Below are positions 46,242 to 56,733 of a stretch of 64,000 nt of DNA, one piece after another. The notes under the pieces were generated by a model. The model did not search any database. It saw only the letters and a program-made list of their open reading frames with translations, and had not been told where the DNA came from. How positions within the stretch are numbered: the first letter of the stretch is position 1; the number at the start of each line of letters is the position of its first letter. Origin of the DNA: Phycomyces nitens (lineage: Eukaryota; Mucoromycota; Mucoromycetes; Mucorales; Phycomycetaceae); the NCBI GenBank assembly GCA_022702545.1, contig JAHRBC010000004.1, forward strand, positions 1,984,001-2,048,000. The letters are read 5' to 3'. The position numbers and the translations under genes were made by a program.

Positions 46242-48510
46242 ATGACTGTACAATCTATCTGCTTAGGAACCTTGAATGCTCGAGGTCTCCTCTCCACCAT
46301 TACTAATCCGCAATTCCCAAAACGTCTCTTTATCCGTCACCTCTGCTCCTTTTCCCCTTCACTTTCCTTACTTGCTCTACAAGAGACCCATATCCTTCCT
46401 TCCCACCACTCAACTATGCACCTTCTCTTCCAAGCCCAGGCAAGTCTTTGGACTTCGCACTGTGGCCTTATCTCCTTCGATCCCCTTCTCCACCTTGAAC
46501 AACTGTACGTGTCACCAGATGACTGTGCACTAGTTGTCAAGGTTACACATACTGATCAACGCATTGACCCTTTTGGTGTCGTTGTTCTTTATGCTCCAAA
46601 TGTCCCTGCCCATCGACGCACATTCTTTTCTTCACTCGCCACCCTTCTTCCTTCACTTGTACCATCTTTACCTACCTTTATCCTAGGAGACTTCAACTGT
46701 AATCTCCGCCAGCGTCGAACTCTTCCATCTACCTGGAAAGGATATCTTCAAGGCAATTGTATTGATTCTATTACCCCTCCTACCTCGTCTCAAATTCCTA
46801 CTTTTCATAGCACCCGCACGCGTACTTGCATTGACTATATTTTCCGCCCAATTTCTTTAAACACTGAATTGCCCGAGGTTACTTTCATCAATCCTTCCTG
46901 GACAGACCACTGTCTTTTGGCTGTCTCTAACCCTCTATCTCGACCTTCAGGCCCTGGAATCTGGCGGTTCAACACACAGTACCTCTCCCATGATGAATTT
47001 GACAACTCCCTTACCAATTTTTTGGATAAAGCTGCCAATTTTCTCCCTGCTGAAGCTTCCCCTGGAACTCGCTGGGATTGCTTTAAGCAAGCCCTCAAAC
47101 AACTAGCTCTGTCATATGGGAAAAGATTCCATCGTCGCCTCCGTTCTCAGGAAAGATATCTCCACCGCCAACGCAACATGCTCTCGAGCCACCCACCATC
47201 ACCTTCTCTTGCTGATATTGAATCCCAGTTAGCCTCTATCCAAACCTCTCGCACTTTCACTCTTGCTACTAGATCTGGCATCAAATGGTGTGAAGAAGGT
47301 GAGACATCCACCAAATACTTTTTCCGTGTTCTCAAACAAAGATCTGCAGCCAAATCAATATCAACTTTAGTTGATCCAGACAGTGGTGTGACATACACTT
47401 CACCAGCAGACCTGCTTGGACATACCCAGTCTTTTTATCAGACTTTGTACTCAGAAGAACCTATAGATCTACCCGCAGCGCACTCTCTCTTAGACAACCT
47501 CCCATCTTCAGCTAGCCTCTCTGCTGAACACTGTGCTCCTTTGACCTCACATGTAACACTCGATGAACTTCTGGATGTACTTAATGGCACACCCAGCAAC
47601 TCCAGCCCAGGTATGGATGGCCTTCCGTATCCCTTGTGGGCATGCATCCTAGTTCACCCTACCATCCAGACCCTGGCTATTCAAGTGTATCAAGATGCTC
47701 TTCTCGGTGTTTTTCCTCCTTCGTGGTTGGAAACTGTTCTGGTTTTGCTCCCCAAGGCAGGTGACCTAACTTCCTTCCAGAACTGGCGTCCAATCTCATT
47801 GATCAACTGTGATGCCAAGATATTCACCAAGATGCTAACTTCCCGCCTTTGACGCTGCATTAGCCCTCTGATCACACCTTTTCAAACAGGTTTCATGGCA
47901 AGCCATTTTATTGCTGACAATGGACTGTTGACACGTCTGGCCATTTCTCATGCACAAATCAACAAGGATCCCTGTGTTGGGCTCCTTTTAGACCAAGAAA
48001 AGGCCTATGACCGCGTTCATCCAATCTATCTTTGGCTTGTCATGGCTAGAATGGGACTTCCCGTCATATTCATCGACTCTGTCTGTGCACTCTTTTCAAC
48101 CAAGATTCATGTAAATGTCAATGGTCACATATCTTCCTCATTCGAACAAGGCCGTGGTTTGTGTCAGGGTGATCCTCTCTCTCCTCTCTTATTCAATATT
48201 GCATTCAAACCTCTATTGCGCTCAATCATTGCCTCACCATCTATACAAGGTTTTCGATTTACTGTTCCTCCTAGTCTCTCCACCTCCACCTTTAAAGCTT
48301 CTAGCATATGCTGATGATCTTCTGGTATTTCTCTCCTCACCCTCTGAAATGACCACAGTTTTATCCATCCTCAATATATTTGGGTTTGCTTCAAATGCCA
48401 AGGTTAATCTAAACAAAACCATTGCTGTTGCTCTCTCGGGACAATTCCATCCAGACTGGGGTCCTGTTTTAGATTCTGCTAACACTACAAAAACTGGTCG
48501 ATTTTACTAA
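46242..48510 (+). pseudogene. LINE ORF2: AP endonuclease and reverse transcriptase, 3'-truncated
   Basis: ORF2 starts at ATG 46242. The APE endonuclease shows LGTLNARGL, LALQETHI, LGDFNCNLRQRR and the C-terminal TCIDYIF / SWTDHCLL motifs. The reverse transcriptase follows: SPGMDGLPYPLW, LPKAGDLTSFQNWRPISL, then a TGA at 47850-47852. Motif A reads LLDQEKAYDRVHP, motif B GDPLSPLLFN. A frameshift at about 48270-48305 precedes the catalytic AYADDLLVF in another frame. It ends at 48510 without the thumb, the zinc-finger C-terminus or a poly-A tail. The arrangement is L1/Tx1-like. Confidence 0.88.
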
Positions 48511-50090
48511 CCTGAAATGTGGGGTATATGTACATGAAATTTTATATTCTATATACATTATGAGGAGATTTCATCTGAATCCATATTCCAATGCCCCATA
48601 TGGCGTTGATTAACATCCTCTGATTATATGGGTTGACGGAATCCCAACATTAGACAATTGCTAGTCAGCAAGCTGTGTAGAAACTAAATATACATTATAG
48701 CTACGCCTGATTCTCAATGAATACCCGTTTATGTATGGTCTGTTATAAGGTGCGCATACAAACCCAATTGCCATGTATTGTCCACTGAGATTGATCCTTT
48801 TTGTTATATTTAATATGCTTTTAGTGGCTTTGTTTCTCTTAAAAGTGAGGGAATGGACCTCTGGGGTTTTCAAAAGTGAGGGAATGGGTTGTTTTATAGT
48901 ACAAAGTGAGGAAATGGGTTCTTCATAAACAAGCCTCTTTAGTTTGTTTATTTTTCAATAACAATGAATTGTATAATTTTCAATATTTTTATTTTATATG
49001 ATTGATAGTTTTCTAAATATGCATTCTAATTTTATGGTATATTCTAGAATAATACGGCTATTGCATGCATGCTTCTCTCTGATCTCTACTATCCATGGGA
49101 TGCTCTTTCTATCAGCGGGTCAAAAACTTACTTGAAAGGGTACTTGACTATGCAAGAATAAAGAAAACAAAATTAGTAAATAATCTGAATAGAGAGAGAA
49201 TATTTCAAAGTGAAGTACTTACAGGTGCGACTAGAAACAAAGGGACATGGCACAAGCAATTATTTTGAATTATGAAAGGAGTGACAGTCTGGTATTTGCA
49301 TTATCTATATGTGAATAAGGCTTGATTAGTTGGTATATAAGTATTGGTAGAAACAAGATGAGATCTATTATAAACTCACCAATATAGAGATGTCTTTGCA
49401 TGTTTTACAGATTGTTTAACTGAATGGACTAACCGTACTTTATAGATTAACTAGTAAATATAAGTGATTAGAGATCAAAAGTAAAACTAGGATAAATAAC
49501 CTTACCATTGTACTAGATCCGATGACTGTGAGGCAAAACAAAACCAAAAAAAAGTTTTTCAATGACTAGATGAATATAAATATTAGTAAAGATGAGGTTA
49601 TGCAAGAATATATTCATTTGTTAGTGAATGTGAGATTGAGCATGTCAAGTAAAAAGCAGGTGGCATTGATAGACTATAGGAAAATATATTAAGAGATGGT
49701 GAGTAAAAGTAAAGTATATAGCAAAGTCACTTGGCTATTTGATGGCAGTAATTATTAAAGAGGTTTAAAAAATAAATAAATAAAAAGAAAAAAAAATACT
49801 TTGTGATAAAGTGCCTTGACCCTGAAAATAAAATAGGCGGCTGGTCAAAATGATTTTCTTGAAGATATTGTTGCTTTGTTTTATGTCTGTGAAACTATGT
49901 CTCACTGGGTTAAAAAAGATACTCCTTTGATTTATATAAAGTGCAAGATATTATGAAATATGATTAAATACTTTTACTCTATTGCTCTTTAGCCTCTTTT
50001 TTTAAAGTAAGTATAAACTGGCCAATATATGGTGCAATGTATATCAATATCTATAGACTCATTGATCCTTACATCTTTAATAGAACTATG
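48511..50090. repeat. AT-rich stretch with a short tandem repeat
   Basis: Three imperfect copies of a unit containing aaagtgaggGaatgg lie at about 48840-48920, spaced ~35 bp. Otherwise AT-rich without genes. The 3' part precedes gene B and probably holds its promoter. Confidence 0.5.
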
Positions 50091-51359
50091 AACACCCGCA
50101 TTCCTCCCCCTCCCCATCAGCGTAACCCCAGACTCAATGCTGTTGCCCATAGTGCATTGGCAGGTGGTATGAATATCACTCTTATCACAGAGCCCGAGTC
50201 AACCGGAACCATGATCTCTGGTAACCAAGACAACATGAACAAATTGGATTCTATCCATAAGCTATTGTTGTCAACAAATGAAAAGGTCGATTCATTGACA
50301 GCTGAAATTGAGACCATTTCAAAAAACATGGGTGTCATGGAGAATGGTATTTGTCTCTCAAACGAGACAAATGCCTATCTCAAAAAGAAAGTTGATGAGA
50401 TTGTGCTTGCACAGGCAGAGGTAAAAGATGTCATGGAAAAGGAGAATTTCTCTGCAGGTGCAGGCCTGGGAATCGATTTGTCTTCCTTGACAGAAAAAAC
50501 TTTTGTCTTGGGTAAAAGACACCCAAAGATCTCAGTAAGTGTATCTTTAATTGTAGAGTTAATCATTGTCATACCTAATAAACGTTCAATAGAGTCTCAT
50601 CAACGGGTATATTAAGAAGCCCAGGTTCACCAGCATGGACCCTATCAAGATTGCAGAGAATTCTGCAAAGCCTGGGTGGTCATTGACCAGCAACTTCAAT
50701 GACAGTTACAATCATGCTTTGGCAATGACTCTCACATCCTACCTCAGAGATCAGAAGGATTCTAAAGCAGTTCCCACAAGCGACCTTGGTAGGATGGTGA
50801 AGAACCACTTTCGGAACCAAGTGCGTGAATTCAGAGTCTTGCCCAACAAGGCAGCATCCCGCCAAAGATCAGCCTGAAGATGCAGCCGAAAGGCAACTGT
50901 AGGTTTAAATACCAAACAAGTGTTGGTTTTTTATTTATTTATTTGATATTCTAATATACCATTGATACCTAGCTTCTCAAACGCCAAATTGTAACCTTTG
51001 GAAAGTATGGAGAAGAGATTACAAGGCTGATGAATGGGTGGGACTGTACAAAAGTCATCAGGGACATCACCATGTCTGACGATGAGATGGATACCGAGAC
51101 TCAGGTCAAGGCATTCCAACCAAGCTGGAGGAGTGATGAGGTATTACTATATATAACATGGTTATTGTACTGAGAATGGTTTATTGATTGATTTTTATAA
51201 AAATAGCTCCAAAAATTCCTTGACCTTGTTGACACGTTTGCAGCAAAGAACCTTCAAAAAAAGTCAAACAGCTTGCTCAAACATGTCAGAACAGTAAAGA
51301 CAGTGTGTGCCCCAGCTGCGCAACCAGTCCCTTTGCCCGAATGGGCTATTAAAAATTAA
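50091..51359 (+). pseudogene. Element gene B, left copy: coiled-coil accessory protein
   Basis: Four exons: 50091-50534, 50593-50898, 50973-51140, 51207-51359. They sum to 357 codons in phase, with a single in-frame TGA at 50875-50877. The N-terminus is proline-rich (MNTRIPPPPHQRNPRLN), then a coiled-coil segment (IHKLLLSTNEKVDSLTAEIE) runs to about residue 130. The second exon (306 nt) has SLINGYIKKPRFTSMDP. The third ends in the shared FQPSWRSDE motif, and the fourth holds LQKFLDLVDTFAAKN and PLPEWAIKN. Homologous to the gene at 59875-61106. Family unknown to me; position suggests a TnpA-like accessory or DNA-binding partner of the transposase. An upstream ATG at 50037 is also in frame. Confidence 0.7.
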
Positions 51360-51720
51360 TAAAACAAATTTACCCTAAAAGTTTTATATATGTTAAGCTA
51401 TATGAATACATGCTTTATAATGAAATGAAATGTAAAAGAATGCAATTATAATTTACGGCATCTTTATATAAAAATCAATACAAATTGTATACATATACCA
51501 TTTGAACATAATAAAGAAATGTTTGGATTTTATATTATGGATTTTGGACATTACATCATGTGAATTTGTATATGTTTATTCTAAAAACTTTTTAAAATAC
51601 AAGTCACCACAGATAATTATCCAATCTTTTTTTAATGCACCATGTTTACAAATATATGCATATTAAAGTTTTATAATATAAATATACAAAATCAAAGAAG
51701 CAAATATTGATATTTTAATT
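51360..51720. other. Spacer between gene B and the LINE fragment
   Basis: AT-rich, no gene. Its last 12 bp (51709-51720) are one copy of the LINE target duplication. Confidence 0.5.
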
Positions 51721-52535
51721 ATTTTTTTTGTAGGGAGCCTTAGGCTCATAGTTTATTAGTGAGCCTCTACGCTTCAGGGCTATAGAGGGTCTCACAACTT
51801 GTTTTTGGGTTTTATGATTTTAAATTGTTTTCTAGTGTTATATGTTTTATAGGTTAGGTTAAAGGAGAAGGTTATATGTCAAGGTCGAGGCCAAGCTCGT
51901 TGGTAAGGCAATCGAGGAGTGAGGTGGTAGAGGAGAGGACAGTTGAGGTGACAAAGGGGACTTGGTCGAAAACAAACAGCCAGTGGTGATGCCAGATAGC
52001 TAGAAGAGTGCAGGCAAAGATAGAGGTGGGAGGGAGGATAGAGTTGATGGTGTTAGGAAGAGAGACAGAGAGAAGGCAAGACAACAAAGAGTCAGGGGTG
52101 AGGGGTTGCGCGAAATATCTAGTCCAGACCGAAGACCACACAGAGAACTTGGAGGGGCAGGCAAAGAGAAAGTGCTGTTGGGTGTCTTGAGGTGCAGAGC
52201 AAATGGGGCAAGTAGGATCTGGGAAGGCCAAGGGAATTTGGGAATGGAGGCAAGAGCGGCAAGGGAGTTTGTGGTGGAGGGCATGGAACCAAACGTTGCG
52301 TGCACTGTGAGGGAGCGGCAAGGACCAAAAAGATCGCAGTTGGCGAGGGAGAGGGAGATTGTGACAAGGCTGTGTGGGATGGGGGTGAAACCCACAGAGG
52401 GAACGGAATTGAAGGGTAGACAAGCGTTCCCAAGGCAGGCCAGGAGCAAGGGCTACCAAGAAGGGTGTTACATCAACAGTGGAACCAGTGCGTTGGGGGA
52501 GTGAAGGAAAGTGAATGGCCAGAACATCAACAGGA
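51721..52535 (-). mobile_element. 5'-truncated LINE copy with poly-A tail and 12-bp target duplication
   Basis: The minus-strand coding part (about 52540-51872) is the end of a LINE ORF2: PGLPWERLSTLQFRSLCGF, then the zf-RVT-type finger CPICSAPQDTQQHFLFAC and an ELGLDLDI end. A ~150-nt 3' UTR follows, ending in an A-run (poly-T on the plus strand at 51722-51729). Identical 12-bp flanks gatattttaatt lie at 51709-51720 and 52536-52547. This is a textbook target-primed, 5'-truncated insertion, placed between genes B and A of the left arm. Confidence 0.88.
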
Positions 52536-52657
52536 GATATTTTAATTTAAACATGGGTGTGTAATACACAAGATTATTTTATCCCAAGCAAACAAATATA
52601 AGGGCAATAGACAATATTTTAGTAGGGTATTTATTAATTTTATTTTATTTTTGTATT

Positions 52658-55600
52658 TTAAATATAAATTTTTCGTAACAAGGGAACAACACACATCATC
52701 ACTCGACCTCTATCATTTGTGTGTTCACCTACAGCAACAGACAACAGAATTCTATGTACAGGGAGAATATCATGAAGACTGCTCAGCTCAAACTCCAACT
52801 CATTCACTTCTACACCTTCATCACTCCTGGGCTGCGAACTGGCCTCTCTATACCAACGTACATATGCAAACACATGCTGACTCGATTGACCAGCAAACGA
52901 GTTTGTGGCAGTATTCACAAAGAGGTACTGAATCTGGCCGGTGTATGCATTGGTATATTGATCATCACTTGTCTTGAACAATGCCTGGATGAATGACCTA
53001 CGTCGTATAGTCCCATCACTGCCTTTGTACACCTGGCCAAGAAGATCGATGGAAGGGATTTTCTGGATACGATTATTGACTATGGTTTGGGAGGGACCAG
53101 CCTGGCGGTAATGAGCAAGTTGCTCATTGTTGTACACCTCACAATAGTACTCCAAGAGGTACTGGTACTCGCTCTCCTTCATGGTGACCTCTTCCTTCAG
53201 AGCCAAAGGAAGTGCAGATGGCGGCAATGGCTTGTTGCCCTTCACAATGTCAAAGTCTGTCTTGGCAGCAGCAAGAAATGCATTCAGATTAAATTACAAG
53301 GTGGAAACGGTGGCGGCAGTGGCGGCAGTGACAGCGGTGGTGGCAGTGAGCTCAGCAAGGATATCAGCCCGAGATTGCACAAGAACTGGTGCAAGCATAC
53401 GCAGGAAGTCTCCTTTGTATGCATCTTTGTGGTACCTCTTCATATAGGTTGCCTTGAAGCCATCTCTTTGGTTCGTCGAGAAATTCTTGAGAACGCCATT
53501 GAATCTCTCAAAACTGAACAACCAATATCCATACACTGGGCCAAAGTTGAAGGTGGTCTCACGAAGATGCAGATGGAGATGCATATTCGGCAAGAGTAGG
53601 TCCGCACGATACAACACTTGGCATTGTCTGCAGAATGCCTCTAGGGAACTGTGTGCTTCTTCCAGCTCGACCATAGAAATGCTAGGCTTGACGAGGTACT
53701 GACAAGCATTAACAAACGATATCCAATTGCCAAGGTAGACATCGGGCAAACGGCCGCGCAGGAGAACAGGAGAATACACCAGACACCAGGACTTCCATTC
53801 ATCCGCCTTCATGAATGGAAAGTCCTTACCAATCTTCTTTCTCAATTGCGTATAATCGGGAGGGAGGACCATCTTCTTGGAGTCTTGCTGCATGGCAGCC
53901 AGGTCTCTGTTTGTGAGCAGACCAGCCGATCTCCACTTCTCCATCATCCTTTTGGCGGTTCCCAGAAAGAGGTTATGCATTGGATCTATTATGGTGCATT
54001 CCACTGCATTAAAGTACTCAAGATCGTGGAGTTCTGACCAGCGGACTCCATTCTCCTTTTCCATCCTCTTTCTTTCTACCTCACTGGACGCGTTCTTCCA
54101 GGCCACAGCATCACGGCGATTCTCTTGATCAGTGCGAGCCACCCACTCGGAGAAGACAAACCCAGAATAGTCAACACCACCATTGCCTGGGAGGCGAGAG
54201 AACTGGTGGTTGCACTTGTGACATGCATTAGTACTTGCATGGGACATGAATCCACATGTTTTCCTGGTGGCAGGGATGTCACAGGCAACAAGAAGAAGGG
54301 CGGCATGAACCAAGGCACCAGAAGGACACTGCGCCGTTGGCATCACCACACCCACATACAAGGATTTGAGCTCGGCAACAAGGGGACGGAGGTAGTGGTT
54401 GATCTCGCTTGTCTTGGCTTCCTTTGGTCCAGGCATTAGACCGACAAGGAGAACATTCTCCTTCTTGTAACGTTTGGCCCTCAGCAAATTATTAACAGAG
54501 AGATAGATGGCTCCGCAAGAGTATGTAACCCCATCAAAAGGCTGGAACCAATCGATGTTCATGGTGAGCATGAGAGATTGCTCATGATCCACGAATTGCC
54601 TATCATTGCTATCTTTCAACTCACTCCACTTGGCACCATTGTAGATGTCAAACATCATGCCAGGGACTTGCTGTCTTGCTCTCCAATGGTTGATAGATTC
54701 CTTGAATCCAGGGCGGCAAAACAGGACTGACAATGCACTGATGATCGGGCTGTACATATACACCTTGTTGGGCAAGGACATGTTTCTTGGAGGAGCCTGG
54801 AAGAGCTGGCTTCCACAAGTATTTCCAGAGAGCCTCTCAAAATCGCAGCATCGGGGAACACCTTCAGATTCCAAGTACGTCTTGTGACAATTGCTGCATG
54901 CCACAAAACGCTGGATACTCTTGGATAAAGCTGTCATGCCAGTCATTGAGTTGAGGCCACTCAAGCTGGATGGAAGACTGAAGGATTGGCCAAAGTGAGA
55001 CAGGACCTCGTTCAGAAACTTTATCAAGATCGAACCACCCGAATTGACAACATATTTTGAGATGAAGAAAGCAGCAAAGGCGGCAACAAAGGCATGAAGA
55101 GGGTCCATGGGCATAGACGCTTCAAATGGCTCTATTTGGTTTTCGTATTAATATATGATATATGCTTATTTATTTTGTACTAACCTTCAAGTTCTTCAAC
55201 TTCATCTTCAGAATCAACCGAAGCATTCAACTCATTGTCAACAGCATCTTCACTTTCAACTAAAAATAATAATATAGCAAGAGCAAAAGGTAAGTTTTCA
55301 TATTTTGTTACATAAAGAATAACATTGCAAGTGATCACAATTTATTATATTGTATATAAATAAAGTCATATACTTACATTCAACATTCTCTTCGGCATCA
55401 TTGATCTCGGCATCAATCTCCATTGCATTGGCATTCTGCAAATGAGTTGTGCCAGTTGGCAATACTATTTTTTTAAAAAAAAGAAATTAATTATATGAAT
55501 ACATGAATAATAAATGCCATATACTTACAATTGTCTCTCATGAAACGTCTTACAATATCATCAGAAGCATGTCTTTTAAATGTCTGAGCAGACACAAGGG

Positions 55601-55670
55601 CAAAACCTCTACCATTGAGAGAGCAGACAGAGCACTTGCATTCGAGTTGGTTGTTGGAGTATGTAGACAT
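52658..55670 (-). pseudogene. Element gene A, left copy: CACTA/tnp2-like transposase
   Basis: Four exons: 55670-55529, 55464-55378 (87 nt), 55259-55185 (75 nt), 55131-52658. They sum to 926 codons in phase with one stop, TAA at 53294-53296. The N-terminus is a small zinc finger (CKCSVCSLNGRGFALVSAQT, then FKRH). An acidic linker follows. The transposase core has GFKESINHWRARQQ, MFDIYNGAKWSEL, LMLTMNIDWFQPFDG, VGLMPGPKEAKTSEI, a CGFMSHASTNACHKC zinc site, CTIIDPMHNLFLGTAKR and VYGYWLFSFERFNGV; these match the tnp2 (EnSpm/CACTA, Plavaka) family. An alanine/threonine-rich patch (TATTAVTAATAATVSTL) precedes the stop. The C-terminus contains QSSQHVFAYVRWYR and HDILPVHRILL. Only one substitution separates it from an open frame; expression is unknown. 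Confidence 0.85.
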
Positions 55671-56733
55671 GTTTGTTTGTTTTTGTAATTGGTTTTAATT
55701 GTCAAGAAAGGAAAATGATTCAGGAACATAGTTTATTTCATATCTTTTATAGTTATTTTACTGACAAACTATCATAATTGACATTGATAATAAAATCGGC
55801 AATTTACTATAAGCAGTAATTATTGAGTCATAGTAGTTTAAAGCATTATAAATCTACTGATTGGTTTACGGATGTCTTGAACAATATCGTATTACTGGAC
55901 ATCTATTTAAAACAAATTTCAAGATGTAATATGTTCTTCCTTGAATCTGCGGCAATTTGAAACATGTTTCAAATTACTCTTTTATCTCATATTTGTCAAC
56001 CACCTTTTTCAAAATTGTTTTTATTTGAAGCCCATTGTTCATATTGATTCTGCGACTCTCAATTAGCAAAAAATATATGTCTCAAATCAATTCTCCTCAA
56101 GAAAAAAAGACAATAGCTTTATTACCCAATCATATAACACATTATTATCATCTCCCACTGCAAAAAATACCCGATTTCAACTCTGAATACATCAATTGAA
56201 ACGAAGGGAGTATAGGTCTTGGATTAGCCCTTTTCTTGATTGCTCACTTTAGACGGCGTTAAGAATATTTGGTAGTTCTATTGGATGGACATTAGAATAT
56301 GTCTTTATTTTTGTTGATTATTCAACTACGATATTTTCTCTGTCTTTTGAAGGTCGCGAAATTAATATTCTTGGGGATGTTGAAAATAAATTATCAAATA
56401 TGGGCAAGAGTGCGCAGCTGAGACTACTTGAAATATATATTTAGTTAAAGTATATTTTAATGACAATGTACTTTGGTTAATGAAGAGTTGGAGAAATAGA
56501 CATGATATCATATTATTAAAAGATGTATATACAAAACAACTACTTGGTATATAGTCATATATTTAAAATGAAATAATGTCAATTTCCAAATACAATCATT
56601 AAGTAAATTTGTTAATATTTATAATAACGGCATGTACGTAATGTAAATGGTTCCTGAACTATAAAACAAGCAAAATAAACTATGTTCCTGAACCACTTTT
56701 CTTTATATCAATCCTATAACCTCTTTAAACAAT
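55671..56733. promoter_or_regulatory. Central divergent region of the palindrome
   Basis: 1.06 kb between the head-to-head transposase genes. Near each gene an inverted copy of the same motif occurs: tcaggaacatagttta at about 55720-55735 and taaactatgttcctgaa at about 56678-56694, with further ggttcctgaac near 56649. These are candidate promoter elements shared by the two paralogues, or the axis of the inverted duplication. No gene and no terminal-repeat sequence seen. Confidence 0.55.

Noticed and set aside
48840..48920. CRISPR-like repeat array
   Set aside because: Only three imperfect copies with similar, not unique, spacers in a eukaryotic intergenic region; a plain tandem repeat.
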